The notes below the pieces were generated by a model. The model made no database searches and was not told where the DNA came from. It was given only the letters and a program-made list of their open reading frames with translations. A DNA stretch of 32,645 nt from Ferruginibacter sp. (lineage in GTDB: Bacteria; Bacteroidota; Bacteroidia; Chitinophagales; Chitinophagaceae). Location: positions 1-32,645 of the forward strand of contig NZ_JACMOO010000323.1 of assembly GCF_014377975.1 (NCBI RefSeq), in the 5' to 3' direction. Positions 17,527 to 25,241 of this stretch are shown piece by piece. A program made the position numbers and the translations under genes. Numbering within the stretch: the first letter of the stretch is position 1; the number at the start of each line of letters is the position of its first letter.

Positions 17527-20406
17527 ATGCCAAAAGACAATTCCATTACCTCAGTACTTATTATCGGCTCAGGCCCAATCATTATCGGACAAGCCTGTGA
17601 ATTTGATTATTCCGGCACACAAGCCGCCCGTAGCTTGCGGGAAGAAGGGATTAAAGTAATCCTGATCAACAGCAATCCTGCCACCATTATGACCGATCCG
17701 ATGATGGCTGACAGGGTTTATCTGCTGCCATTAACGGTGGAGAGCATTGAGCAAATACTGGAAGAAAATAAAATAGACGCGGTGCTGCCTACGATGGGCG
17801 GGCAAACGGCTTTAAATCTTTGCAAGGAAGCAGACGAGCTGGGCATTTGGGAAAAATTTAATGTAAGGTTGATTGGGGTTGATATTAAAGCCATTGACAA
17901 AGCAGAAGACCGGGAAAAATTCCGCCAATGGATGATTGAAATGGGCATACCGGTTTGTCTGGCAAGAACAGCGAATTCTTTTTTAGAAGGAAAGGAATTT
18001 GCACAGGAAATTGGGTTTCCATTGGTAATACGTCCTTCGTTTACACTTGGTGGAACCGGCGGCGGCATTGTATTTAAAAAAGAAGAACTGGATGATGCTT
18101 TGAACAATGGTTTAACCGCATCGCCCATACATGAAGTATTGGTTGAAAAAGCCGTGCTGGGATGGAAAGAATTTGAACTGGAATTGCTGCGGGATAACAA
18201 CGACAATGTGGTAATTATTTGTGCAGTAGAAAATTTTGACCCGATGGGTGTGCATACAGGCGACAGTATAACAGTAGCACCAGCCATGACTTTAAGCGAT
18301 ACTGCCTACCAGTTGATGCGTAACACAGCCATTCGTATGATGCGTGCGTTGGGTAATTTTGCCGGCGGTTGCAACGTACAGTTTGCACTTAATCCGCAAA
18401 CAGAAGACCTGATTGTGGTAGAAATAAATCCCAGGGTAAGCCGTTCCTCTGCATTGGCTAGTAAAGCTACCGGTTACCCGATTGCAAAAATTGCTGCCAA
18501 GCTGGCGATTGGGTATAACCTGGATGAATTAAAAAATCAGATTACGCAATCTACATCGGCTTATTTTGAGCCGGCGCTGGACTATGTGATTGTAAAAATA
18601 CCCCGCTGGAATTTTGATAAATTTAAAGGTGCCAATGATACACTTGGTTTTCAAATGAAGAGCGTGGGTGAAGTTATGGCAATTGGAAGAAGCTTTGCTG
18701 AGGCAATACAAAAAGCTTGTCAGAGTTTGGAAAATGAAGCCGTTGGATTGGGTTATTACGGTAAAAGTTTAATGCATGCCGATGAGTTGATTGAATACAT
18801 CAAAATACCAAAATGGGATCGGGTGTTTCGTATAAAAGATGCGCTGATGGCGGGAGCCAGCGTTAAACGTATTTGCGAAAGCACGGGTATTGACCGTTGG
18901 TTTATTTACCAGATACAAAAGATTTGCGATTGTGAAAAAGAAATTGCTAAATACGATCTGAAAACATTGCCCGGTGAATTGCTGACGCAAGCCAAATTTT
19001 TAGGCTTCAGCGATGAACAGATTGTCCGGATTATGAAGGAAGACGATGCGGAACTTATTTACAACCGCAGAAAAGAAATGGGCCTTACCAGGGTTTTTAA
19101 AATGGTAGATACCTGTAGTGCCGAATTTGAAGCTAAAACACCCTACTTTTATTCAACGTTTGAAAAAAAGGCGGCGCTTCCTTTCTCCAAGGAGGGATTT
19201 GAAAAGACAGATTCCGCTGCTTTATTAGTTTCCAACGAATCTGTAGTTTCTGCAAAGAAAAAGATAATTGTTTTGGGTAGTGGCCCTAACAGAATTGGCC
19301 AGGGCATTGAGTTTGATTACTGTTGTGTACACGGTTTACTGGCAGTAAAAGAAGCTGGCTACGAAGCCATCATGGTAAATTGCAATCCCGAAACCGTATC
19401 TACTGATTTTGATATTGCTGACAAATTATATTTTGAACCCGTGTTTTGGGAACATTTATGGGAAATTATTGAGCACGAAAAACCCGAAGGTATCATTGTA
19501 CAACTCGGTGGACAAACAGCGTTGAAACTGGCAAAAAAACTACACGAAAAAGGTATTAAAATTATCGGTACTTCCTTTGACAGTATGGACATTGCGGAAG
19601 ACAGGGGAAGGTTTAGTGATACATTGAAAGAACTCGGTATTCCTTATCCAAATTACGGCACGGCATTTAATACGGATGAAGCCATTGAAGTAGCCAAAGT
19701 AGTTGGTTACCCGGTGTTAATACGTCCCAGCTACGTAATTGGCGGACAGCGTATGCGGATTGTGCTGAATGATGAGGATCTTGAAAAAGGTATTTTAAGT
19801 TTGATAAAACATTTACCTGGTAATAAAATTTTGATCGATCACTTTTTAGACCGTTGCCAGGAAGCGGAGATTGATGCCATATTTGATGGAGAAGACTTTC
19901 ACATCATGGGTGTGATGGAACATATTGAACCTGCCGGTATTCATAGCGGGGACAGCAATGCCGTGTTGCCACAATTTAACCTGTCGCCATTGATAGTGAC
20001 TACGATGGAACATTATGCAGAAAAAATAGCCCGGAAGCTAAATATAAAAGGATTGATCAATATACAGTTTGCCATTAAAGATGGTAATGTGTTTGTAATA
20101 GAAGCCAATCCAAGAGCAAGCCGTACCACGCCGTTTATTGCAAAAGCGTACCAGATACCTTATCTGAATATTGCCACCAAAATTATGCTGGGCGTAAACA
20201 AAGTAAAAGATTTTACCTACGATAAAAAGCTACAAGGCTTCGCCATTAAAGAACCTGTTTTTTCTTTTAATAAATTTCCTGGTGTTAGTAAGGAATTAGG
20301 GCCTGAGATGAAAAGTACGGGCGAGGCCATCCGCTTTATAAAAGACTTGCGTGATCCGTATTTCAGGCAGCTATACAAAGAGCGGAGTATGCATTTGAGC
20401 AAGTAA
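17527..20406 (+). CDS. carB: Carbamoyl-phosphate synthase large subunit, no MGS domain
   Basis: Makes carbamoyl phosphate from bicarbonate, ammonia and two ATP for pyrimidine and arginine synthesis. The 959 residues hold two homologous halves: first half with [20 protein letters not shown] near the N-terminus and an ATP-grasp domain (about 125-330); second half starting [19 protein letters not shown] (about 580) with its own ATP-grasp domain. It ends [11 protein letters not shown] and has no C-terminal MGS-like allosteric domain (E. coli CarB is about 1073 residues); shorter CarB is, as I recall, usual in this phylum. A 23-residue insert (about 547-569) sits in the linker between halves. The small subunit gene carA is not in the window. 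The start at 17527 was chosen over an upstream TTG. Confidence 0.96.
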   Translation: MPKDNSITSVLIIGSGPIIIGQACEFDYSGTQAARSLREEGIKVILINSNPATIMTDPMMADRVYLLPLTVESIEQILEENKIDAVLPTMGGQTALNLCKEADELGIWEKFNVRLIGVDIKAIDKAEDREKFRQWMIEMGIPVCLARTANSFLEGKEFAQEIGFPLVIRPSFTLGGTGGGIVFKKEELDDALNNGLTASPIHEVLVEKAVLGWKEFELELLRDNNDNVVIICAVENFDPMGVHTGDSITVAPAMTLSDTAYQLMRNTAIRMMRALGNFAGGCNVQFALNPQTEDLIVVEINPRVSRSSALASKATGYPIAKIAAKLAIGYNLDELKNQITQSTSAYFEPALDYVIVKIPRWNFDKFKGANDTLGFQMKSVGEVMAIGRSFAEAIQKACQSLENEAVGLGYYGKSLMHADELIEYIKIPKWDRVFRIKDALMAGASVKRICESTGIDRWFIYQIQKICDCEKEIAKYDLKTLPGELLTQAKFLGFSDEQIVRIMKEDDAELIYNRRKEMGLTRVFKMVDTCSAEFEAKTPYFYSTFEKKAALPFSKEGFEKTDSAALLVSNESVVSAKKKIIVLGSGPNRIGQGIEFDYCCVHGLLAVKEAGYEAIMVNCNPETVSTDFDIADKLYFEPVFWEHLWEIIEHEKPEGIIVQLGGQTALKLAKKLHEKGIKIIGTSFDSMDIAEDRGRFSDTLKELGIPYPNYGTAFNTDEAIEVAKVVGYPVLIRPSYVIGGQRMRIVLNDEDLEKGILSLIKHLPGNKILIDHFLDRCQEAEIDAIFDGEDFHIMGVMEHIEPAGIHSGDSNAVLPQFNLSPLIVTTMEHYAEKIARKLNIKGLINIQFAIKDGNVFVIEANPRASRTTPFIAKAYQIPYLNIATKIMLGVNKVKDFTYDKKLQGFAIKEPVFSFNKFPGVSKELGPEMKSTGEAIRFIKDLRDPYFRQLYKERSMHLSK
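19165..19233 (+). repeat. In-frame 23-codon insert in the carB linker
   Basis: Between STFE and NESVVS, which are directly joined or nearly so in relatives as I remember the family, carB has about 69 extra bases. They include TTTCTCCAAGGAGGGA, whose CTCC/GGAG forms a small stem, recalling the CTCC-type palindromic repeats of some Bacteroidota genomes. The extent is estimated from family memory, not an alignment. Confidence 0.5.
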
Positions 20407-20436
20407 AGAACAATTAACAGATCGCAACCAAATAAA

Positions 20437-20955
20437 ATGAAATATCCCCGTAAACTTTCATCCGGCTCAAACAACACGGTGATTGTTATAAGCGATGCAG
20501 AAGTTGCCAAATTATTTATTGGTGATACCCGTTCTGAAATTGGAAGCGAGGCGGAAAAAATGCAATTTTCAAATACCGTAAATAACCTGGTTGTAAAATT
20601 TGTACGGTTAGATTATAACGAAATATTGCAGGCAGAAATGCTGGTAATGGAGCGAATACATCCTATTGATTTTAGAGCGTATGAAACAGAGATACGGCAA
20701 TTATGGCTGGATATATTTGAAGATGAATTAAAACAATTGCACGAGGCAGGATTTGTTCACCGGGATTTAAGACGACCTTCAAATATTGGCGGGTTGGCTT
20801 TTGACAACGTCTTACTTACCCATACCGGACTGCGGTTAATTGATGTAGGTATATCTGCACTGCAAAAACAAGTGGGCGATAAAATTTTTGAAAAATATAT
20901 TGAAATTGAAAATAAAGAGATGGCAGCATTCAGCGAATATTTCCGGAACAGGTAA
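20437..20955 (+). CDS. Very small protein-kinase-like protein
   Basis: A 172-residue protein with the core of a kinase fold and little else. Seen are a candidate ATP-binding Lys25 in EVAKLF, a possible partner Glu at 38 or 40, the catalytic loop HEAGFVHRDLRRPSN (HRD 108-110, N116) and a metal-binding LIDVG in which D136 stands for the DFG Asp. The usual Gly-rich loop is reduced to LSSGSNNT (8-14), and the substrate lobe after DVG is only about 35 residues. Eukaryote-like or Kdo/RIO-type kinases are normally much longer. It starts 30 bp after carB and may be co-transcribed. A degenerate copy of the carB tail follows it. Activity and substrate are unknown; it could also be a pseudokinase. Confidence 0.75.
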   Translation: MKYPRKLSSGSNNTVIVISDAEVAKLFIGDTRSEIGSEAEKMQFSNTVNNLVVKFVRLDYNEILQAEMLVMERIHPIDFRAYETEIRQLWLDIFEDELKQLHEAGFVHRDLRRPSNIGGLAFDNVLLTHTGLRLIDVGISALQKQVGDKIFEKYIEIENKEMAAFSEYFRNR

Positions 20956-21029
20956 ATCATTTACTGCCCTGTTCGTTGCCTTTTTTCCCAGTTAATAAAT
21001 CCTCACCAATTATATATCTATCATAGAAT

Positions 21030-21121
21030 ACCGGATAGTAAAAAATACAATTTGTAAAAGAGTGCCTGATCCCATCTTTAAAGCAGTTATACGAAAAAGC
21101 GGGTATGCATTAGAGTAAGTA
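21030..21121 (+). pseudogene. Relic second copy of the carB 3' end
   Basis: The stretch resembles the last ~90 bases of carB (about 20315-20406). Conserved words include TGATCC, GCAG-TATAC, AAAGCGG versus GAGCGG, GTATGCATT and AGTAAGTAG versus AGCAAGTAA. In translation IQFVKE and, after a frame change, QLYEKAGMH, stop, SK mirror carB IRFIKD and [12 protein letters not shown]. It is non-coding now. It lies 75 bp after the kinase-like gene and just before the Uma2 gene. Confidence 0.8.
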
Positions 21122-21133
21122 GTTTATTTTTTT

Positions 21134-21141
21134 TACATTTG
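21134..21141 (+). promoter_or_regulatory. Candidate -7 box TACATTTG for the Uma2 gene
   Basis: TACATTTG matches TAnnTTTG but ends only 3 bp before the ATG at 21145, so the mRNA would be leaderless or nearly so. No clear -33 TTG was seen. Confidence 0.35.
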
Positions 21142-21144
21142 GGT

Positions 21145-21741
21145 ATGAAATTTCAGATTGAAAATTTTGTTGCAGATATAAAGGGCTTTCTTCATGATGA
21201 TATGTCTGATGAAGAATTTTTTAATTTTTGTCAGCAAAATCCAGACTTAAAGCTTGAGCGGGATCATAATAAACAAATCTACGTCATGGCACCTACAGGA
21301 TTTTATACCGGATCATATAGTGCTGACATTAATGGTGAATTATATATCTGGAATAAAAAATCCAAAGCAGGTAAAGTATTTGATTCTTCTACCGGATTTA
21401 CACTTCCTGATGGCGCTGTTTTTTCTCCAGATACAGCCTGGATAAGTAATGCAAAAATGAGCTTGCTTACCGAAGAAGAAAAAACAAAATTTGCACCCGT
21501 TTGCCCTGATTTTATTGTAGAATTAAAAAGTAAATCTGATAATTTAAAACAGTTAAAAAATAAGATGCTGCAATGGATAGAAAATGGTGCAAGTTTGGCA
21601 TGGCTTATAAATCCTGAAAATAAGATGGTATCTATTTACAGGGCCGATAATAGTGTTGAAATTATACAAGGCTTTACCAACAAACTTTCCGGCGAAAATG
21701 TATTACCAGGCTTCGAACTGGATCTGCAGATACTCCAGTAG
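21145..21741 (+). CDS. Uma2 family (DUF820) putative endonuclease
   Basis: A 198-residue member of the Uma2/DUF820 family, which has a PD-(D/E)XK nuclease-like fold and no proven cellular role. The core shows SSTGFTLPDGAVFSPDTAWIS (about 80-100, with the conserved Asp in SPD), APVCPDFIVELKSKSDNL (PDF and the ELKS active-site stretch, about 127-144), KMLQWIENGASLAWLINP and a C-terminal GFELDL. The family's key residues all appear present. The frame is open to a TTG at 21139, but ATG 21145 is preferred. It lies just after the carB relic and 36 bp before the inverted-repeat element. Confidence 0.87.
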   Translation: MKFQIENFVADIKGFLHDDMSDEEFFNFCQQNPDLKLERDHNKQIYVMAPTGFYTGSYSADINGELYIWNKKSKAGKVFDSSTGFTLPDGAVFSPDTAWISNAKMSLLTEEEKTKFAPVCPDFIVELKSKSDNLKQLKNKMLQWIENGASLAWLINPENKMVSIYRADNSVEIIQGFTNKLSGENVLPGFELDLQILQ

Positions 21742-21776
21742 TGCTTTCATTTTATATTTATTGCGAGTATCTTAGA

Positions 21777-21911
21777 AGCTGTCTAAAATAGATTTTTAGC
21801 TTGGCATCATGCGGTTGGTGAAAACATCAACTTCGGTTACAGAAGTGGCCGGTTTCTTCAGCGTCCACGTCTTAAATTATAAAAAATTCCACAAATAGTT
21901 TTTAGACAGCT
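21777..21911. mobile_element. MITE-like element with terminal inverted repeats
   Basis: A 135-bp unit bounded by perfect 12-bp inverted repeats: AGCTGTCTAAAA (21777-21788) and TTTTAGACAGCT (21900-21911). The ends, G[AG]AGCTGTCTAAAA, look like insertion-sequence termini. The interior has no transposase; the longest frame is about 29 codons (from 21809). I found no convincing target-site duplication. The right end is 10 bp from the comEC start, so the element probably supplies its 5' untranslated region. Confidence 0.7.
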
Positions 21912-21921
21912 CCGTTAAGAC

Positions 21922-24027
21922 ATGTCAAAACCCTTAGATATTCCAATTTGGAAAAAAGCTCCGTTCATCCGGCTGCTATTGCCTTTGGTAATTGGGATAC
22001 TGCTGCAATGGTATGTAAAAATTCCTGTTGTTACCGGCATACTTGGTGCAGTATGCTTTAGTACTGCTTACTCATTATTCTTATTATTTCCCATCGCAAT
22101 ACAATTTAAATTACAGTCACTACAGGCCATTATTTTAAATTTACTGATTGTAAGTGTTGGTCTGCTTGTAACCTGGCAAAAAGATGTACAGCATAGCAAT
22201 AGCTGGTTTGGTCAGTACTACCAGGATAACGATTATCTATTGGTTAGGATAAATGAACCATTGATTGAAAAATTGAAATCATATAAAGCAGATGGCTATG
22301 TTGAAGCGGTCGTTCACGGAGAGCAGGTAATTAAAAGTGAAGGAAAGGTATTGCTGTACTTTGCAAAAGATTCGCTTCAGCCGGCGTTAAAATATGGCGA
22401 TAAAATACTGCTGAATAAAAATTTACAGCGCATCAAAAATTCCGGAAATCCCGGCGCTTTTAACTACCAGCAATATGCAGCTTTTCAATCCACGTTTCAC
22501 AATGTTTATTTGCAACCCAAAGACTGGGTATTGCTTACTGGCAAAAATATAAACTGGTTCCGGCAATTTCTCTTTACATCAAGGGCAGCTATTTTAACTG
22601 TTTTACAAAAAAATATACCGCAAGGCAAAGATGAATTAGGGATTGCAGAAGCCTTGCTGATAGGCTATACCAACGACCTGGATAAAGACCTGGTGCAGGC
22701 GTACAGCAATACAGGAGTGGTACACATTATTGCTATTTCGGGTATGCACCTGGCATTAATTTATGGATTACTGGTGTGGGTATTTGCTAAAATTCCATTC
22801 ATCAATAAATCAAAAATTACACAGTTGGTATTAATTTTAGTTTGCCTGTGGTTGTTTGCTCTGCTCACCGGTGCGGCAGCATCTGTATTGCGTTCTGCCG
22901 TGATGTTCACTTTTATTGCAGTGGGTAAAAATGTTTCAAAACAGTCTTCCATTTACAATTCTCTGGCAGGTTCAGCTTTTGTAATGTTATGTTACAATCC
23001 GTATTTTTTATGGGATGTTGGGTTTCAGTTATCTTACCTGGCTGTTGTAGGAATTATTGTTTTTCAAAAATCTATTTACAACTGGTTCTATATAAAAAAT
23101 AAACTGCTCAACGAAATATGGAAACTGATGGCCATTTCACTTGCTGCGCAGGTGCTTACATTTCCGGTGTGCATTTATTATTTCCACCAGTTTCCGAATC
23201 TGTTTCTTATAACCAATATTGTAGCAGTTCCATTATCGGGTATCATATTATTTGCAGAGATAGGCCTGGTAGCATTTTCGTGGATTTCTTTTATGGGCAT
23301 TTACATTGGTAAAATTGTTGGCTGGATGGTATTGTTGATGAACATTATAGTATTAAGGGTAAGCCAGGTTTCTTTTGCAGTATGGGATAACATTCCTTCA
23401 ACTGTTGCTACTACCTGGTTGTTGTATGCGGTTGTAACTGGCATTGGTATGTGGCTAATTAACAAAAATAAAAGCGCTTTTAGGCTGGCAATAATTTGTT
23501 TATTTGCATTTGTATTGCTACAGGCTTATGCAAACTGGCAAATAAAAAAACAGCAGAAGATCATTGTGTACAATGTACCGCAACACCAGGCCATTGATTT
23601 TATTACCGGCAACAATTATCATTTTTTGGGAGATAGTATTTTACTACAGGATGGCGTATTGCAAAACTTTCATTTAAAACCCGCCCGCATTGCGTTGCAA
23701 TTAAATGTGCGCAGCGATTTGATGCACACTGTTTTTCAACAACAGCAATTTTATCAGTTTGCAAATAAAAAAATATTGGTGATTGACAAGCAAATTGATT
23801 TTGAACCCGTTCAGCAAAAAATTGCGGTAGACTTGATTATTATCTCAAAAAACCCTAAACTTTCAATAGCACAGATTGCCAACGTTTTTAACTGCGATCA
23901 ATATATATTTGATGCCTCCAACAGTTTGTGGAAAATTGAACAGTGGCAAAAAGATTGTAAAGCCTTACATTTAAATTATTATTCCATACCGGCTGAAGGA
24001 GCGTATATATGCGATATTGGCATGTAA
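21922..24027 (+). CDS. comEC: ComEC/Rec2 family DNA-uptake channel protein
   Basis: Inner-membrane channel that carries single-stranded DNA into the cytoplasm during natural transformation. The 701-residue protein has N-terminal membrane segments, a DUF4131-type soluble domain (about 100-190) and the competence domain from about 235 with the hallmark IAISGMHLALIYGLLVW (272-288), followed by many hydrophobic helices to about 545. The C-terminal 150 residues resemble the metallo-hydrolase-like tail but show no HxHxDH motif, so that domain is reduced or non-catalytic. The ATG follows an inverted-repeat element by 10 bp. No other competence genes are nearby, so transformation ability cannot be judged. 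Confidence 0.92.
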   Translation: MSKPLDIPIWKKAPFIRLLLPLVIGILLQWYVKIPVVTGILGAVCFSTAYSLFLLFPIAIQFKLQSLQAIILNLLIVSVGLLVTWQKDVQHSNSWFGQYYQDNDYLLVRINEPLIEKLKSYKADGYVEAVVHGEQVIKSEGKVLLYFAKDSLQPALKYGDKILLNKNLQRIKNSGNPGAFNYQQYAAFQSTFHNVYLQPKDWVLLTGKNINWFRQFLFTSRAAILTVLQKNIPQGKDELGIAEALLIGYTNDLDKDLVQAYSNTGVVHIIAISGMHLALIYGLLVWVFAKIPFINKSKITQLVLILVCLWLFALLTGAAASVLRSAVMFTFIAVGKNVSKQSSIYNSLAGSAFVMLCYNPYFLWDVGFQLSYLAVVGIIVFQKSIYNWFYIKNKLLNEIWKLMAISLAAQVLTFPVCIYYFHQFPNLFLITNIVAVPLSGIILFAEIGLVAFSWISFMGIYIGKIVGWMVLLMNIIVLRVSQVSFAVWDNIPSTVATTWLLYAVVTGIGMWLINKNKSAFRLAIICLFAFVLLQAYANWQIKKQQKIIVYNVPQHQAIDFITGNNYHFLGDSILLQDGVLQNFHLKPARIALQLNVRSDLMHTVFQQQQFYQFANKKILVIDKQIDFEPVQQKIAVDLIIISKNPKLSIAQIANVFNCDQYIFDASNSLWKIEQWQKDCKALHLNYYSIPAEGAYICDIGM

Positions 24028-24076
24028 GTTGGTGATTTTACAGCACTTATTTTCCCATATTTTATTTTAATCCGAA

Positions 24077-25075
24077 TTGATTAAACAGCATCTATTTTTA
24101 TATCATCATAGCTTACAACTGCGCATTGTGTGTGTTTTACTAACGGCGTTTTGTTGTACAATTTATTACCATTCAGCATCGGCAGAAACGTTAAAATCAG
24201 ATTCATATTTAGACTGCCGTACTACTTCCGCATTAAATTTAAAACCATTTTATATTACCGATAGCATACCCTGGTACAGAACAGATACGGTGGTAGCACC
24301 ATTCGAATATAAACAGTCTGCACTATTTCAGCCATTTACTTTTAAAGCCATTGATAGCGTGGTTAATATCCTGCTAAAAAATGATTCGGTATTTTTTTCC
24401 ATAAACGGATATGCCCATGTTGATGAAGGCAGCGATACCATTTGTTATTACTTATCGCTTAACAGGGCGTTGGTGATAAAAGACTATTTATTTGCAAGAG
24501 GCGTAGACAGTTGCAAGCTAAGTTTTGTAAAAGGCTGGGGTAATGTAAGATCAATACGCCGTAAAACAAATGCAGAAATACTCCGGTACAACTGCAGGGC
24601 CGAAATAATGCTTAATTACCTTTTACCACCACCGCCACTTGCTATTCACGACCGGGATGAGGATGGTATTGCAGACGAAGCCGATGAATGCCCGGATGAA
24701 TACGGAGAAATAGAAACTCATGGATGTCCAGATAGAAATGCCATTGTAGTACCTTTTATAAATCAGCAATACTCATTGTTTTCCGTATCATATTCCGTGT
24801 TGGATAGTGTGAAGAACATATTATCAAAAGATCCATCTATTTCAATATCCATTGCCGGTTATGCCTATAAAACAGAAGGTATTAATACATTCTGTTTGTT
24901 GCTTGCTGCTCAACGGGCAGATATTGCAAAACGATATCTATTGAGTCGCGGCATCGCCAAAGAACGAATTGAGTCTGTAAAAGGACTGGGTAAAAAAAAG
25001 CCATTAAATCCCGGAAGAAACCCGGCGGAAATAAACCGCAATTGCAGGGCGGAAATATTTTTGATCCGGCATTGA
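24077..25075 (+). CDS. Double OmpA-domain protein with a TSP3-like linker
   Basis: Exported protein of 332 residues. Signal peptide about 1-36 (ending SASA), OmpA-like domain 1 (about 75-180), a proline run (LPPPPP), one thrombospondin type 3-like calcium-binding unit DRDEDGIADEADECPDEYG to GCPD (192-219), then OmpA-like domain 2 (about 222-332). The two domains share a layout: GYAH or GYAY, then RA..KDYL or RADIAKRYL, then NCRAEI. The Asp of the usual GHTD peptidoglycan-binding motif is absent from both, while the following Arg is kept. There is no ATG; TTG 24077 is the start used, as an in-frame TAA lies just upstream. It follows comEC by 49 bp. Confidence 0.85.
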   Translation: MIKQHLFLYHHSLQLRIVCVLLTAFCCTIYYHSASAETLKSDSYLDCRTTSALNLKPFYITDSIPWYRTDTVVAPFEYKQSALFQPFTFKAIDSVVNILLKNDSVFFSINGYAHVDEGSDTICYYLSLNRALVIKDYLFARGVDSCKLSFVKGWGNVRSIRRKTNAEILRYNCRAEIMLNYLLPPPPLAIHDRDEDGIADEADECPDEYGEIETHGCPDRNAIVVPFINQQYSLFSVSYSVLDSVKNILSKDPSISISIAGYAYKTEGINTFCLLLAAQRADIAKRYLLSRGIAKERIESVKGLGKKKPLNPGRNPAEINRNCRAEIFLIRH

Positions 25076-25162
25076 TTTTTTGACAGTCTTTTAAATATTT
25101 TCTACTTCCTGTCTTGTTTACAATTTGGTTGTAATATAATTACCGGGAGGATATTTGCTACG

Positions 25163-25183
25163 GTCAAAAATCTTAATTTTGAC
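25163..25183. promoter_or_regulatory. Candidate purH promoter with palindromic -7 region
   Basis: TAATTTTG (25174-25181) matches TAnnTTTG, with TTTG at 25154-25157, 16 bp upstream, as a possible -33 element. The box lies within GTCAAAA/TTTTGAC (25163-25169 and 25177-25183), a perfect 7-bp inverted repeat that could be an operator. A 5' leader of roughly 54 bases would precede purH. Confidence 0.5.
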
Positions 25184-25241
25184 GCATTACAAAAAAAACC
25201 GGGTACGTAAAGCTTCCCCGAAGACCACCTTAACCGAAAAA

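Noticed and set aside
17718..18287. 189-codon minus-strand open frame
   Set aside because: Antisense shadow of carB; low-complexity Ser-rich translation with no family features.
25155..25241. Longer purH start adding 29 residues
   Set aside because: It crosses the candidate promoter; MNKKIQSALISV is the expected N-terminus.
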